Below, piece by piece: positions 15,954-25,384 of a DNA stretch of 64,000 bases. The notes under the pieces were generated by a model. The model was not told the DNA's origin. It saw only the letters and a list, made by a program, of their open reading frames with translations, and ran no database searches. Made by a program: the position numbers and the translations under genes. How positions within the stretch are numbered: the first letter of the stretch is position 1; each line of letters opens with the position of its first letter. The stretch is from Rhodococcus sp. IEGM 1379. Lineage in GTDB: Bacteria; Actinomycetota; Actinomycetes; Mycobacteriales; Mycobacteriaceae. The stretch spans positions 1-64,000 of the forward strand of contig NZ_JASHKR010000025.1 of the NCBI RefSeq assembly GCF_030056815.1. The letters run 5' to 3'.

Positions 15954-16083
15954 TTGAACACTGCTGTAGTCGCAGCGGTTCTGCGCACTGAGTTTGGTGC
16001 TCTGCCTTTCCCTCTGGTGCGCAGTTGTGCGTGCGTAGACTTCCCCGCATGTCTACAGAGCTAGCGCGGGGGAGAGTAATGCC

Positions 16084-16932
16084 ATGCCGATAAGGTCGCT
16101 CGAAGGAAAGAAGTGCCTGATCACAGGTGCAGGTAGCGGAATTGGGCGGGCAACCGCTATTACGGCGGGCGCGGCGGGCGCGGAATTGTTTCTGACCGAT
16201 ATCAATAGGTCCGGACTGGATGAGACCGTCGAAGCTATCAGCTCTGCCGGCGGCACAGTCAGCGTTGCGCAAGCGTTCGACATTTCCGATTACGAAGCAG
16301 TGAAGCAGTTCGGTGTGCAGGTGGCCGAGCAGTTCGGCTCGATGGATGTCGTGATGAATATTGCGGGCATCTCTGCCTGGGGAACTATCGAGAATCTCGA
16401 GCACCGGCATTGGCGATCCATGGTGGAAGTCAACCTGATGGGCCCTATCCACGTCATGGAGACGTTCATCCCACCCATGATCAGTGCAGGTAGGGGAGGG
16501 CACCTGGTCAATGTCTCGTCGGCCGCCGGCCTGCTGGCACTGCCCTGGCATGCGGCGTACAGCGCCAGCAAGTTCGGCCTGCGCGGTGTCTCGGAGGTCT
16601 TGCGGTTCGATCTGAAGCGTCATGGCATCGGGGTCAGTTTGGTTGTTCCGGGTGGGGTAAAGACGCCACTGGTCGATACCGTCGAGATTGCTGGAATCGA
16701 CCGAGACGATCCGCGAGTGCAACGACTGGTGCACCGCTTCGAGAAGCGGGCCGTCACGCCGGAGAAAGTGGCGTCCTGCATCGTCGCGGGTGTTCAGAAG
16801 AATCGCTATCTGGTTTATACGTCGAATGACATTAGATTCGGCTATTGGTGGGCCCGTAAGTTTTCTCCGCCGTATGAATTTGTTATGCAGAAAGCGAACG
16901 ATCAGTTTGGTAAATTGCTACGGCGCCCATGA
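16084..16932 (+). CDS. Short-chain dehydrogenase/reductase (SDR)
   Basis: Classical SDR of 282 residues. It has the cofactor motif TGAGSGIG (residues 14-21), structural NIAG (92-95), the catalytic Ser at 145/146 (NVSSAAG) and YSASK with Tyr159 and Lys163. Asp39 after the second strand (LFLTDIN) favours NAD(H). A C-terminal extension (RYLVYTSNDIRFGYWWARKF) is aromatic and basic, as in actinobacterial SDRs acting on hydrophobic substrates. A GGGGGAGAG site lies just upstream of the ATG. The substrate is unknown. Confidence 0.9.
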   Translation: MPIRSLEGKKCLITGAGSGIGRATAITAGAAGAELFLTDINRSGLDETVEAISSAGGTVSVAQAFDISDYEAVKQFGVQVAEQFGSMDVVMNIAGISAWGTIENLEHRHWRSMVEVNLMGPIHVMETFIPPMISAGRGGHLVNVSSAAGLLALPWHAAYSASKFGLRGVSEVLRFDLKRHGIGVSLVVPGGVKTPLVDTVEIAGIDRDDPRVQRLVHRFEKRAVTPEKVASCIVAGVQKNRYLVYTSNDIRFGYWWARKFSPPYEFVMQKANDQFGKLLRRP

Positions 16933-16986
16933 TTTGCTACTTCGATAGGACTTTCGCGGATTTCCGCGGGGACTAAGGTCATCGTT

Positions 16987-17508
16987 ATGTCCAAGGGATT
17001 TCGATACGGCATCGAATTTCGCTATCCGATGGCGGAAGTTCACGCAACTTTGACAGATCCACGATATTGGAAGGTTCGGCTCGGTGAGCTGTACTCGAGT
17101 GCCGACATCGAGGTTGGCGACGGGTCGATCAGCGTGTCGGTTGCCGAAGACCTCGATTCGTCGGCACTTCCCGGTTTGGTGTCGAAACTGGCGCCCGATC
17201 GGCTCGGTGTCGAGCGAGCCGATCGGTGGGGGCCGTTGTCGGGAGGCCGAGCGGATGGTTCCGTGACGGGAACCGCTCACGGCCTACCGATTCGGATCGA
17301 AGCGAGCCTCGAACTGGCGGAATCGGCGCAGTCGCACGCAGTCCTCAACGTCGTGGGCAGTGCAGAGGTGAAGATTCCCGTCCTCGGTGGCCAGATCGAG
17401 AAGCTCGTGAAAAAGATGGTCGAGGACCTTCTCCATCGTGATCGCGACGCAGTGGAGGAATTTCTCGCTGATCAGCGTGACTTCGATGACTCGGAACAGG
17501 TCGACTGA
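16987..17508 (+). CDS. DUF2505 family protein (SRPBCC/START-like)
   Basis: 173 residues. It begins MSKGFRYGIEFRYPMAEVHA and carries the actinobacterial DUF2505 layout: LTDPRYWKVRLGEL, alternating beta strands, and a C-terminal amphipathic helix (IPVLGGQIEKLVKKMVEDLL). Such proteins adopt a START-like ligand-binding fold with unknown ligands. It is convergent with the nitrobindin-like gene. Confidence 0.82.
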   Translation: MSKGFRYGIEFRYPMAEVHATLTDPRYWKVRLGELYSSADIEVGDGSISVSVAEDLDSSALPGLVSKLAPDRLGVERADRWGPLSGGRADGSVTGTAHGLPIRIEASLELAESAQSHAVLNVVGSAEVKIPVLGGQIEKLVKKMVEDLLHRDRDAVEEFLADQRDFDDSEQVD

Positions 17509-17523
17509 GCAGGACGCTCGGAG

Positions 17524-18015
17524 CTATTCCTCCGTCACTCGCTGCAACTCGGCGTGCAGGTGATGCGTGAGCGGAGTCTGATTGTGAGCCATCCACACGT
17601 CGTACGTCAGTGTGTCGTTGTGTACTCGCAGGACCCGGCGTACGTCGTGTACAGGCTTGGCGTCCGGTGAGGCCGCCAACGTCAGCAACGTCAACGAGAG
17701 TGTGCCGTCGGCCTCGATCATGCCTCGGTGGATCTCGACGAAGCCGGTGGGCTGGGTGACCAGCAATTCGACGTCACCGCCGGCGACCGGACGCAGATAT
17801 CCCGACTCCATGTGGAGCGGCCGACCGTCGGGAAGCCCACGAGTTCGCGAGGTGTAGGTGAGAAACGGTTTGGGTGTCGGGGCGAACTCGATTTCCTCGG
17901 AATACTCGAAATCGTCGATGGTGGGGAAATGTCCGCTGCCGGTTCCGGCCCAACGGCCACGCAGCATCTCCACTCCTCTTGGTTCACCTTCGGGTCGCTG
18001 CTGCTGTGTCGTCAT
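17524..18015 (-). CDS. FABP-like / nitrobindin-type heme protein (DUF1794)
   Basis: 163-residue beta-barrel protein with the nitrobindin signature [19 protein letters not shown] near the N-terminus and a C-terminal [15 protein letters not shown], where the His residues are the likely heme ligand region. Bacterial nitrobindins bind ferric heme and can isomerise peroxynitrite to nitrate. The ATG start has GAGAGGAAC upstream. It is divergent from arginine deiminase, with starts about 60 bp apart. Confidence 0.88.
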   Translation of the reverse strand: MTTQQQRPEGEPRGVEMLRGRWAGTGSGHFPTIDDFEYSEEIEFAPTPKPFLTYTSRTRGLPDGRPLHMESGYLRPVAGGDVELLVTQPTGFVEIHRGMIEADGTLSLTLLTLAASPDAKPVHDVRRVLRVHNDTLTYDVWMAHNQTPLTHHLHAELQRVTEE

Positions 18016-18077
18016 CAATTGTTCCTCTCGCCGGTGTCGGCCATCAGATTACGCATCGGTGGGAATACTGTTTGTCC

Positions 18078-19295
18078 ATGAACGGTTCTGGATCCGTCCC
18101 GCTCGGCGTCGACTCCGAGGTTGGCAGGCTGCGGTCGGTCATTCTTCATCGCCCCGGTGACGAATTGAAGCGGTTGACCCCACGGAACAACGATCAACTG
18201 CTTTTCGACGGTTTGCCGTGGGTGGATCGAGCGCAAGACGAACATGACCAGTTCGCGGCGGTATTGCGGGAACGTGGAGTCGAAGTGCTGCTGCTCGCAG
18301 ACTTGCTCACCGAGGCATTGTCCGTCAGCGGTGCGGCCCGGATCCAAGGCATCGCTGCGGCAGTCGATACGCGCAGGATCGGGCACGCTCTGGGGCAGCA
18401 TCTGTCGTCGTATCTACGTAGTGTGCCGCCGGTCGAGTTGTCATCGATCCTGACGGCAGGCATGACGTTCGACGAGTTGCCGGTCGATACGACGTCGACC
18501 TCGCTGGTGCGGCGGATGCACCATGGTGGGGATTTTGTGATCGACCCCTTGCCGAACCTCTTGTTCACCCGGGATTCGTCGTTCTGGATCGGTTCGCGAG
18601 TGGTCATTACGTCGCTCGCGCTCTCGGCCAGGGTGCGCGAGTCCTCGATTACGGACATTGTGTACGCGCATCACCCGAGGTTCCGTGGCGTGCGAAGGGC
18701 ATACGAATCACATACGGCTCCGGTCGAGGGCGGTGACGTCCTGCTGCTTTCGCCCGGTGTGATTGCCGTCGGTGTCGGGGAGCGTACTTCGCCGGCCGGT
18801 GCGGAAGCATTGGCGCGCAGCGTGTTCGACGACGAACTGGCGCATACGGTGCTGGTGGTTCCGATCGAACAGCGCCGAGCGTCGATGCATCTCGACACGG
18901 TATGCACCATGGTGGAGGCCGATGCGGTGGTTATGTATCCGGCAATTCAGGACACGTTGTCGGCCTTCACTATTCGACGTGAAGACAATGGTGTCAGTAT
19001 TCGTGGTGCGGACCCCTTCCTCGAGGCCGCCGCCCACGCCATGGGGATCGGGAAGCTGCGGGTCATCGATACCGGGCTCGACACGGTGACTGCGGAACGT
19101 GAGCAGTGGGACGACGGAAACAACACTCTGGCAATCGAACCTGGTGTGGTGATCGCATACGAGCGAAACGTGGAAACCAACGCGCGCTTGGAGGCGTCGG
19201 GGATCGAGGTGCTGCGGATCGCGGGGTCGGAGCTGGGATCAGGTCGGGGCGGCCCCCGGTGTATGTCCTGTCCGATCGCCCGCGATCCGTTGTGA
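18078..19295 (+). CDS. arcA: Arginine deiminase
   Basis: Hydrolyses arginine to citrulline and ammonia. 405 residues with family motifs [35 protein letters not shown] and the C-terminal [16 protein letters not shown], holding the catalytic Cys395. The ATG giving [16 protein letters not shown] is the family start; a longer upstream frame overlaps the divergent gene. As in mycobacteria (Rv1001), no arcB or arcC lies beside it, so the classical ADI operon for energy is not present here. Confidence 0.95.
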   Translation: MNGSGSVPLGVDSEVGRLRSVILHRPGDELKRLTPRNNDQLLFDGLPWVDRAQDEHDQFAAVLRERGVEVLLLADLLTEALSVSGAARIQGIAAAVDTRRIGHALGQHLSSYLRSVPPVELSSILTAGMTFDELPVDTTSTSLVRRMHHGGDFVIDPLPNLLFTRDSSFWIGSRVVITSLALSARVRESSITDIVYAHHPRFRGVRRAYESHTAPVEGGDVLLLSPGVIAVGVGERTSPAGAEALARSVFDDELAHTVLVVPIEQRRASMHLDTVCTMVEADAVVMYPAIQDTLSAFTIRREDNGVSIRGADPFLEAAAHAMGIGKLRVIDTGLDTVTAEREQWDDGNNTLAIEPGVVIAYERNVETNARLEASGIEVLRIAGSELGSGRGGPRCMSCPIARDPL

Positions 19296-19304
19296 CGGGG
19301 TCAC

Positions 19305-19658
19305 TCAGAGGATTGCTTCGACCTTGTCGGCAGGCCGGGCGAGGACGGTGCCCTTGTCAGTGACGACAAAGGGGCGTTCGATGAGAATCGGGTGTTCGAT
19401 CATCGCGTCGAGGATCTCGGACTCGGATGCGTCGGCGAGTCCAAGTTCCTTGTACTCGGTTTCACGCTTGCGAACTGCGCCGCTGGGGGCGAGTCCGGCG
19501 TCGGAGAGGAGTTTTTCCAGCTCTTCGCGGGTAGGCGGGTTATCGAGGTACATGACGACGGTCGGTTCGATGCCGCGTTCGCGGAGGAGCGCAAGGACGG
19601 TTCGTGAGGTGTTGCACCGGTTGTTGTGAAAGATCGTTGCGGAGGACATGTTTGTCAT
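19305..19658 (-). CDS. arsC: ArsC/Spx-family thioredoxin-fold protein, arsenate reductase (glutaredoxin)-like
   Basis: 117 residues with ATIFHNNRCNTSRTVLALLR. The single active-site Cys followed by NTSR matches glutaredoxin-dependent arsenate reductases. It also has VVMYLDNPPTREEL and a C-terminal PILIERPFVV with the Arg that binds the oxyanion. Two ATGs three codons apart are possible; the outer one is listed. No other arsenic genes are nearby, so the true substrate could be different. Convergent with arcA. Confidence 0.87.
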   Translation of the reverse strand: MTNMSSATIFHNNRCNTSRTVLALLRERGIEPTVVMYLDNPPTREELEKLLSDAGLAPSGAVRKRETEYKELGLADASESEILDAMIEHPILIERPFVVTDKGTVLARPADKVEAIL

Positions 19659-19721
19659 TCTGCCTGGTGTGAATGCGCCTGAAGTATCGACATACCTGAA
19701 GTATCGAAGTGAGCGGAGTAG

Positions 19722-20408
19722 ATGATGACGGAACATCGGAGTGTTGACGAACGACGAGTTGCGATTGCCGGGGGTCACGGCAAGATTGCGCAACACCTAA
19801 CGTTTCTGCTGGCAGGGCATGGCGATCGGCCGATCGCGCTGATCCGCAACCCCGCGCACGAAGGGGCCGTGCGGACCTTGGGTGCGTTTCCTGTCGTCGT
19901 CGATTTGGAATCCGCGACGGTCGACGAGGTAGCGAAGGTGCTTGCCGGGTCCGACGTCGCAGTTTTTGCCGCGGGCGCCGGTCCGGGGAGCGGAATTTCG
20001 CGTAAGGACACCGTTGATCGTGCGGCTGCAATCCTCTTTGCCGACGCAGCGGAGAAGGCCGGCGTTCGTCGATTCATCCAGATCAGTGCGATGGGCGCTG
20101 GTGAACCGGCTCCGGCCGGGACCGACGACGTATTTGCGTCGTATCTCGAGGCGAAGACGGCTGCCGAGGAAGACTTGCGAGGCCGCACGAAACTGGATTG
20201 GACGATACTTCGGCCGGGGTTGCTCACCGACGACGATCCGAGCGGTGAGGTAACGCTGGCAGAGCCGCCGGTGTCACGCGGAGCGGTCACGCGGGCCGAT
20301 GTGGCTGCGGTAATCGAGGCGTTGATCGACGCACCCGCGAGTATCGGCAAGACGTTGGTTCTGACGTCCGGTCCGGATCTGATTCGTGATGCGGTTGATG
20401 CGCTGTGA
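19722..20408 (+). CDS. NAD(P)-binding atypical SDR
   Basis: 228 residues with the glycine-rich dinucleotide motif VAIAGGHGKIAQHL. It has FAAGAGPGSGISRKDTVDR and FIQISAMGA, a conserved LEAKTAAEEDLR segment with Lys, and LDWTILRPGLL, matching the SDR_a5/NmrA-like group. It may be a reductase or redox sensor. It overlaps the following GntR gene by one base, so they form a two-gene unit. Confidence 0.86.
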   Translation: MMTEHRSVDERRVAIAGGHGKIAQHLTFLLAGHGDRPIALIRNPAHEGAVRTLGAFPVVVDLESATVDEVAKVLAGSDVAVFAAGAGPGSGISRKDTVDRAAAILFADAAEKAGVRRFIQISAMGAGEPAPAGTDDVFASYLEAKTAAEEDLRGRTKLDWTILRPGLLTDDDPSGEVTLAEPPVSRGAVTRADVAAVIEALIDAPASIGKTLVLTSGPDLIRDAVDAL

Positions 20409-20770
20409 TGACGAAGATCGCAATCGATCACAATTCGTCTGTTGCCCCGTACGACCAACTGCGGCAACAGATTATCGAGGAAGTTCAGTCCGGAGGGTTG
20501 ATTGCCGGGGCCAAGATTCCGACGGTTCGGGCCCTGGCGTCGGACTTGGGTTTGGCGGCGAATACCGTCGCGAAGGCGTATCGAGTACTCGGCGAGCAAG
20601 GAGTGATCGAAACCCGGGGGAAGCAGGGCACGTTCATCGCGTCGGGGGCTGATCCCGTGCGGGCTCGGGCGGAGCAGGAGGCGACGTCTTTCGTGAAAAG
20701 TGTGAGGGCGCTCGGGTATTCGAACAACGAGGTCGTGGAAATGGTGGAGGCAGCATTGAGGGGTGCGTGA
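20408..20770 (+). CDS. GntR-family transcriptional regulator, YtrA type
   Basis: 120 residues. A winged helix-turn-helix (YDQLRQQIIEEVQSGGL..IPTVRALASDLGLAANTVAKAYR) is followed by LGEQGVIETRGKQGTFIASG and only a short helical C-terminus, as in the YtrA subfamily lacking a ligand domain. An ATG is used, with a GTG one codon upstream. It is coupled to the atypical SDR gene; the DoxX gene with its palindromic operator follows. Confidence 0.9.
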   Translation: MTKIAIDHNSSVAPYDQLRQQIIEEVQSGGLIAGAKIPTVRALASDLGLAANTVAKAYRVLGEQGVIETRGKQGTFIASGADPVRARAEQEATSFVKSVRALGYSNNEVVEMVEAALRGA

Positions 20771-20776
20771 AATCGC

Positions 20777-20798
20777 TTAAGTTGACGCTTCAACTTAA
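20777..20798 (+). promoter_or_regulatory. Palindromic operator upstream of the DoxX gene
   Basis: Perfect inverted repeat TTAAGTTGA-CGCT-TCAACTTAA starting six bases after the GntR stop and 18 bases before the DoxX ATG. Two 9-bp arms fit a dimeric winged-helix regulator (MarR-like or the adjacent GntR). Binding protein not known. Confidence 0.75.
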
Positions 20799-20816
20799 AA
20801 CTGTCAGGCTTGCATC

Positions 20817-21248
20817 ATGAATTCGTCGATTGCTCGTGACCTCGGAACGCTGATCGCCCGTGTCGGCCTCGGCATCATCTTCATTGCCCACGGCTGGCAG
20901 AAGTACTTCACCTACAAGATCGCCGGAACCCAGGCGGCATTCGAAGGCATGGGTGCGCCGCTGCCCAAGGTGTCCGCTGTAGTTGCGGCCACGGTCGAAC
21001 TCGGTGGGGGAATCCTGCTCATCGCCGGCGTGCTGACCCCACTCGTCGGCGCACTCCTGTTTCTCGACATGGTGGGTGCCCTCTTCATCGTCCATTCAGG
21101 CAACGGCATTTTTGTCGACCAGGGTGGCTACGAACTGGTGCTTGCATTGGGCGTCGGATCGCTCTTGATCGCGACGATCGGGGCCGGACGCATCAGCGTC
21201 GACGGACTGATCGGCAAAGGTGACGGCTGGCTGAAACCCGCAGCATAA
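20817..21248 (+). CDS. DoxX family membrane protein
   Basis: 143 residues, four TM helices. It has the family start RDLGTLIARVGLGIIFIAHGWQK, FEGMGAPLPKVSA, VELGGGILLIAGVLTPLVG and ALLFLDMVGALFIVH. In mycobacteria a DoxX protein joins SodA and SseA in a membrane oxidoreductase complex tied to oxidative stress; other members act in thiosulfate:quinone oxidation. No partner genes are seen here. A palindromic operator directly upstream suggests dedicated control, possibly by quinone or oxidant stress. Confidence 0.9.
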   Translation: MNSSIARDLGTLIARVGLGIIFIAHGWQKYFTYKIAGTQAAFEGMGAPLPKVSAVVAATVELGGGILLIAGVLTPLVGALLFLDMVGALFIVHSGNGIFVDQGGYELVLALGVGSLLIATIGAGRISVDGLIGKGDGWLKPAA

Positions 21249-21259
21249 GAGGTGTATGG

Positions 21260-21289
21260 AAGCGGGTTCGGCAGGCGCCGAGCCCGCTT
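21260..21289 (+). terminator. Terminator hairpin after the DoxX gene
   Basis: 13-bp arms AAGCGGGTTCGGC / GCCGAGCCCGCTT (one G-T pair) around an AGGC loop. Confidence 0.7.
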
Positions 21290-21332
21290 CTCAGCTTGCT
21301 TTTGGCGATTGAAGTGAGCAACGTAGTCAGGT

Positions 21333-22967
21333 ATGGTGACGAAATCTGATCGATCCGAACAGAATTCCGATGCCAACGAACAGCAACCCGAAATCGGGTT
21401 TGCTCGAGTAGGCGTACGGACCGACTACGTGGTGTTTTCCGTAGCGGCATTAGCGGTGTCGGCAATTGTCGTGTGGGGCCTCGTTGCTCCCGGCAATCTG
21501 AACTCGGTCACGGGAAGTGTCCTCGACTGGCTGGTGGTCAACATCGGTTGGCTGTTCGTTCTCGCAGCGTCGGCGTTTGTACTGTTCTCCATATATTTAG
21601 CGGCCAGTCGGTTCGGCGACATCCCGCTAGGCAAGGACGGCGAGAAGCCAGAATTCCGAACTGTCAGTTGGATTGCGATGATGTTCAGTGCCGGCATGGG
21701 AATCGGCCTGATGTTCTTCGGCGTCGCAGAACCGTTGGCGCACTACGTCAGTCCGCCGCCCGGCACCGACGGCGGAGTGGGAACGGCTATGGCCACCACC
21801 ATGTTCCACTGGGGATTGCACCCCTGGGCGATGTATGCCGTTGTGGGCCTTGCGATCGCATACGGATCGTATCGGCGAGGCCGCAAGCAGTTGTTCAGTT
21901 CGGCATTCATTCCGCTGCTCGGACGCAAGGCGGAAGGCCCCATCGGCAAGATCATCGACATCCTGGCCATTTTTGCCACTCTCTTCGGTACCGCAGCATC
22001 TTTGGGCCTCGGGGCACTACAGATCGGCTCAGGTTTCGAGGTTGTCGGCTGGATGGAAGAGGCCAGTGTCTTCCTGCTCGTCGCGATTGTCGCTGTTCTG
22101 ACGTTGGCATTTGTCGCATCGGCAGTATCGGGTGTTTCCAAGGGAATTCAGTGGTTGTCCAACATCAACATGGTGCTCGCGTTGATCCTGGCGCTCTTCG
22201 TGTTCGTTCTCGGACCCACAGTCCTCATCCTCAACCTTCTGCCCACCACCATCGGCGCTTATGTATCGGACCTTGCACAGATGTCAGCTCGGACGGGAGC
22301 GTCGTCGAATCCGGAGACCGGGGCGTGGCTGTCGTCGTGGACGATCTTCTACTGGGCGTGGTGGGTGTCCTGGACACCGTTTGTCGGAATGTTCTTGGCG
22401 CGCATCAGTCGTGGGCGGACCATTCGCCAGTTCATCATCGGAGTCATCGCAGTTCCCACCACTGTGAGCCTGTTGTGGTTCGCGATCTTCGGCGGCGCCG
22501 GAATTGGCGAAGAACGCGATGGAATCGACTTGGCGAATCGTGGTTCCTCGGAAGCTCAGCTCTTCGGAATGCTCGACAATCTGCCGCTGGCCGGGGTCAC
22601 GACCGTCCTGGTCATGCTGTTAGTGGCTGTGTTCTTCGTTTCCGGAGCCGACGCCGCATCCATGGTGATGGGCACGCTGTCGCAGCGGGGGACTCTCGAG
22701 CCGAGTCGCTGGGTAGTCGTGTTCTGGGGCTTGCTGACCGGCGGTGTCGCGGCATTGCTGCTCTGGACCGGTGGCTCCGACGCTCTCGACGGTTTGCAGA
22801 CGATGACGATCATCGCTGCCGCGCCGTTTGTACTGGTGATGATCGGCCTGTGCTTCTCGCTGTACAAGGATCTTTCGCACGATCCGATTATCGTTGCAGC
22901 GCGAGAACAGAAGCGGGCGCTGCTGAGGCCGAAGAAGGTCAGACGGGGGACACGGCACGAATCTTGA
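21333..22967 (+). CDS. BCCT-family betaine/choline/carnitine-type transporter
   Basis: 544-residue, twelve-TM secondary transporter. BCCT signatures are WIAMMFSAGMGIGLMFFGVA, MFHWGLHPWAMYAVVGL and the Trp-rich TM8 segment TIFYWAWWVSWTPFVGMFLA, where the substrate Trp residues lie, followed by RISRGRTIRQF. The MGIGLMF glycine stretch is betaine/BetP-like. It probably imports a compatible solute such as glycine betaine with Na+. The short basic C-terminal tail (about 35 residues) might sense osmotic stress as in BetP. The exact substrate is inferred. Confidence 0.93.
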   Translation: MVTKSDRSEQNSDANEQQPEIGFARVGVRTDYVVFSVAALAVSAIVVWGLVAPGNLNSVTGSVLDWLVVNIGWLFVLAASAFVLFSIYLAASRFGDIPLGKDGEKPEFRTVSWIAMMFSAGMGIGLMFFGVAEPLAHYVSPPPGTDGGVGTAMATTMFHWGLHPWAMYAVVGLAIAYGSYRRGRKQLFSSAFIPLLGRKAEGPIGKIIDILAIFATLFGTAASLGLGALQIGSGFEVVGWMEEASVFLLVAIVAVLTLAFVASAVSGVSKGIQWLSNINMVLALILALFVFVLGPTVLILNLLPTTIGAYVSDLAQMSARTGASSNPETGAWLSSWTIFYWAWWVSWTPFVGMFLARISRGRTIRQFIIGVIAVPTTVSLLWFAIFGGAGIGEERDGIDLANRGSSEAQLFGMLDNLPLAGVTTVLVMLLVAVFFVSGADAASMVMGTLSQRGTLEPSRWVVVFWGLLTGGVAALLLWTGGSDALDGLQTMTIIAAAPFVLVMIGLCFSLYKDLSHDPIIVAAREQKRALLRPKKVRRGTRHES

Positions 22968-22970
22968 GCG

Positions 22971-24530
22971 CTATTTCCAACTCGGTAGCCACAGATGGCT
23001 CTGCCAGGATTCGGGCGTGATCGGCATGGCTGTGAGAATCGGCCATAGGTACACGAAGTTCGCGATTACAAGCCCGACGTACAGACTGACCGCCAGCAGC
23101 CCGGTGGTACGTCGCTCGACGGAGTCTGTCGCCTTGCCCAGTACATCGCCGAGTACCAGTGCAAATCCCATCACCATGAACGGGGCGAGTGCGACGGCGT
23201 AGAAGAAGTACATCTGGCGGTCCATGGTCGCGAACCAGGGGAGGTACGCGGCGCCGTAGGCGGTGAGGACGACGGCGTAGCGCCAGTCGCGTCGTACAAA
23301 TGTCTTCCAGATCGCCCAGGCCAGCATGGGCAAGGCCAGCCACCACATGGCCGGCGTGCCGATCAGCATGATCGCCTTGACGCAACTGGCGGCGCCGCAG
23401 CCAGTCACTTGCTCGCCGTCGGCGTAGTAGTAGAGCATCGGACGCAGCCCCATGGGCCAAGTCCACGGCTTGGATTCCCAGGGGTGATGGTTTCCGGCGG
23501 AGTTGGTCAGGCTGGAGTGGAATGTGAGCACGTTTCCGCTGTAGTACCAGAGGGAGCGAAGGGCGGACGGAATGAAACTCCAGGTTCCACCTTCGCCGAT
23601 CTCGTTGCCGACGGCATGGCGGTCGACGCCGGTCTCGCTGGCAAACCAGGCCCAATAGCTGGCCAGGTAGACACCGATCGGGATGATGACCAGCGCGTAG
23701 AGAGCGGGGCCGATATCGCGGATCGCAGTGCCGAACCACGGCCGCTCGACGCGGTACGCGCGGCGAGCAGTCAGGTCGAAAGCGACGCTGAGCAGTCCGA
23801 AGAAGAGAATGAAGTACATGCCGGACCATTTGGTGCCGCAGGCCAGTCCGAGCAGAATGCCGGCGCCGAAACGCCACCACCTGAATCCCAGACGGGGACC
23901 CCATTCGGAATCGCCGATCCGGCCCTCGTTGTAAGCCTTCGCCAGTCGCTCACGCACTTGGTCACGGTCCACGATGAGGCAACCGAGCGCCGCGAGAACG
24001 AAGAAGGCCAGGAAAATGTCGAGCATGCCCAGCCGCGACGAGACGAACGTGACTCCGTCGGCGATCAGCAGAATGCCCGCGAGGGCACCGATCAGCGTGG
24101 ACCGCGTCATCCGACGGACGATCCGGACGATCAACAGCACCATCAGCGTGCCGACGAGTGCCGACGAGAAGCGCCATCCCCAGCCGTTGTAGCCGAAAAG
24201 CGCTTCACCGATCGCGATCATCTGCTTGCCGATCGGCGGGTGTACCACCAATCCGTATCCCGGGTTGTCTTCGATCCCGCCGCCGGTCAGGACCTGCCAG
24301 CCCTGCGGTGCGTAGTGCTTTTCGTCGAAGACGGGAGTGCCGGCATCCGTCGGATACGCGAGCATCGTGAAACGCGTGATGGCGGCGATGGCGGTAATGA
24401 CGGCGGTGACTATCCAGCCACGAAATCTGTCGGTCGGACCGAAGTCAGGGTCCGGAACGAGCGGTGCGGGACTACGCACTACCCGATCGCCCGTGGCGGG
24501 CGTTGGCCGCTCGTCCGTCTGCACAGTCAC
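22971..24530 (-). CDS. pmt: Protein O-mannosyltransferase (PMT family, Rv1002c-like)
   Basis: 519-residue polytopic glycosyltransferase that uses polyprenyl-phosphate mannose to mannosylate Ser/Thr on exported proteins during Sec translocation. It has an N-terminal cytoplasmic segment, TM1 (GWIVTAVITAIAAITRF), then the catalytic acidic loop PVFDEKHYAPQGWQVL with an Asp-Glu pair, and VVHPPIGKQMIAIGEALFG. About ten more TM segments follow. The GTG giving VTVQTDERP leaves room for the divergent rsmI gene. The rsmI-pmt arrangement matches Rv1003-Rv1002c. Confidence 0.94.
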   Translation of the reverse strand: MTVQTDERPTPATGDRVVRSPAPLVPDPDFGPTDRFRGWIVTAVITAIAAITRFTMLAYPTDAGTPVFDEKHYAPQGWQVLTGGGIEDNPGYGLVVHPPIGKQMIAIGEALFGYNGWGWRFSSALVGTLMVLLIVRIVRRMTRSTLIGALAGILLIADGVTFVSSRLGMLDIFLAFFVLAALGCLIVDRDQVRERLAKAYNEGRIGDSEWGPRLGFRWWRFGAGILLGLACGTKWSGMYFILFFGLLSVAFDLTARRAYRVERPWFGTAIRDIGPALYALVIIPIGVYLASYWAWFASETGVDRHAVGNEIGEGGTWSFIPSALRSLWYYSGNVLTFHSSLTNSAGNHHPWESKPWTWPMGLRPMLYYYADGEQVTGCGAASCVKAIMLIGTPAMWWLALPMLAWAIWKTFVRRDWRYAVVLTAYGAAYLPWFATMDRQMYFFYAVALAPFMVMGFALVLGDVLGKATDSVERRTTGLLAVSLYVGLVIANFVYLWPILTAMPITPESWQSHLWLPSWK

Positions 24531-24553
24531 TCGGCAATCGTAGGCTGTCAGGT

Positions 24554-25384
24554 ATGACTGGTCGCTTGGTACTCGCCGCAACACCCATGGGAGATGTCGG
24601 TGACGCGTCTCCGCGCCTGCGCGCCGCACTCGCAACCGCCGACGTCGTGGCAGCGGAGGACACCCGACGAACCAAGTCGTTGGCCTCGTCGCTCGACGTG
24701 ACGATCACCGGGAAAGTAGTCAGTTTCTACGACCAGGTGGAGGTCGCCCGTCTGCCAGGGTTGGTTGCAGCAGTCGCTGAAGGTAAAACCGTCCTGCTCG
24801 TGACCGATGCCGGCATGCCGTCGGTCAGCGATCCCGGATACCGACTGGTCGCGGCGTGCGTTGCCGAAAATCTGAAGGTCACCTGCCTTCCCGGGCCGTC
24901 TGCCGTCACCACTGCTCTTGCGCTGTCCGGACTGCATGTCGAGCGGTTCTGCTTCGACGGATTCCCTCCGCGCAAGGGTGGGCAACGCAAAACCTGGTTC
25001 GCTGGACTCGCCACCGAGCAACGCGCCTGCGTGTTCTTCGAAGCACCGCACCGCCTGGCCGATTGTCTGGCCGACGCTGCCCTGGTGCTCGGTTCGGAGC
25101 GTCGCGCAGCTGTCTGCCGCGAATTGACCAAGACCTACGAAGAAGTGAAACGCGGAACGCTCGGCGAATTGGCCGCGTGGGCAGCAGAAGGTGTGCGCGG
25201 CGAAATCACCGTGGTACTCGAAGGTGCTGTTCTGGTGGCGTCGGATCCTGTCGATCTGGTTGACGAAGTGGAACGCTTGGTCGAGGGCGGAGCAGGTCTG
25301 AAAGACGCATGCGCCCTCGTAGCCACAGCCGGGGTGTCCAAGCGAGAACTGTACGAAACGGTGCTCGCCGCTCGTAAGGTCTAA
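24554..25384 (+). CDS. rsmI: 16S rRNA 2'-O-methyltransferase RsmI
   Basis: SAM-dependent methyltransferase modifying C1402 of 16S rRNA at the P site. 276 residues of the tetrapyrrole-methylase fold. Motifs are RLVLAATPMGDVGDASPRL, AEDTRRTKSL, LVTDAGMPSVSDPGYRLV, LPGPSAVTTALALSGL, FDGFPPRKG, FFEAPHRL and CRELTKTYEEVKRG. The ATG giving MTGRLVL is the family start. It is divergent from pmt with only 23 bases between start codons. Its stop codon lies in the first copy of a 25-bp tandem repeat. Confidence 0.95.
   Translation: MTGRLVLAATPMGDVGDASPRLRAALATADVVAAEDTRRTKSLASSLDVTITGKVVSFYDQVEVARLPGLVAAVAEGKTVLLVTDAGMPSVSDPGYRLVAACVAENLKVTCLPGPSAVTTALALSGLHVERFCFDGFPPRKGGQRKTWFAGLATEQRACVFFEAPHRLADCLADAALVLGSERRAAVCRELTKTYEEVKRGTLGELAAWAAEGVRGEITVVLEGAVLVASDPVDLVDEVERLVEGGAGLKDACALVATAGVSKRELYETVLAARKV

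Noticed and set aside
15679-16734. Leftward 351-codon frame over the SDR gene start
   Set aside because: Antisense to the SDR and to non-coding DNA; no protein features.
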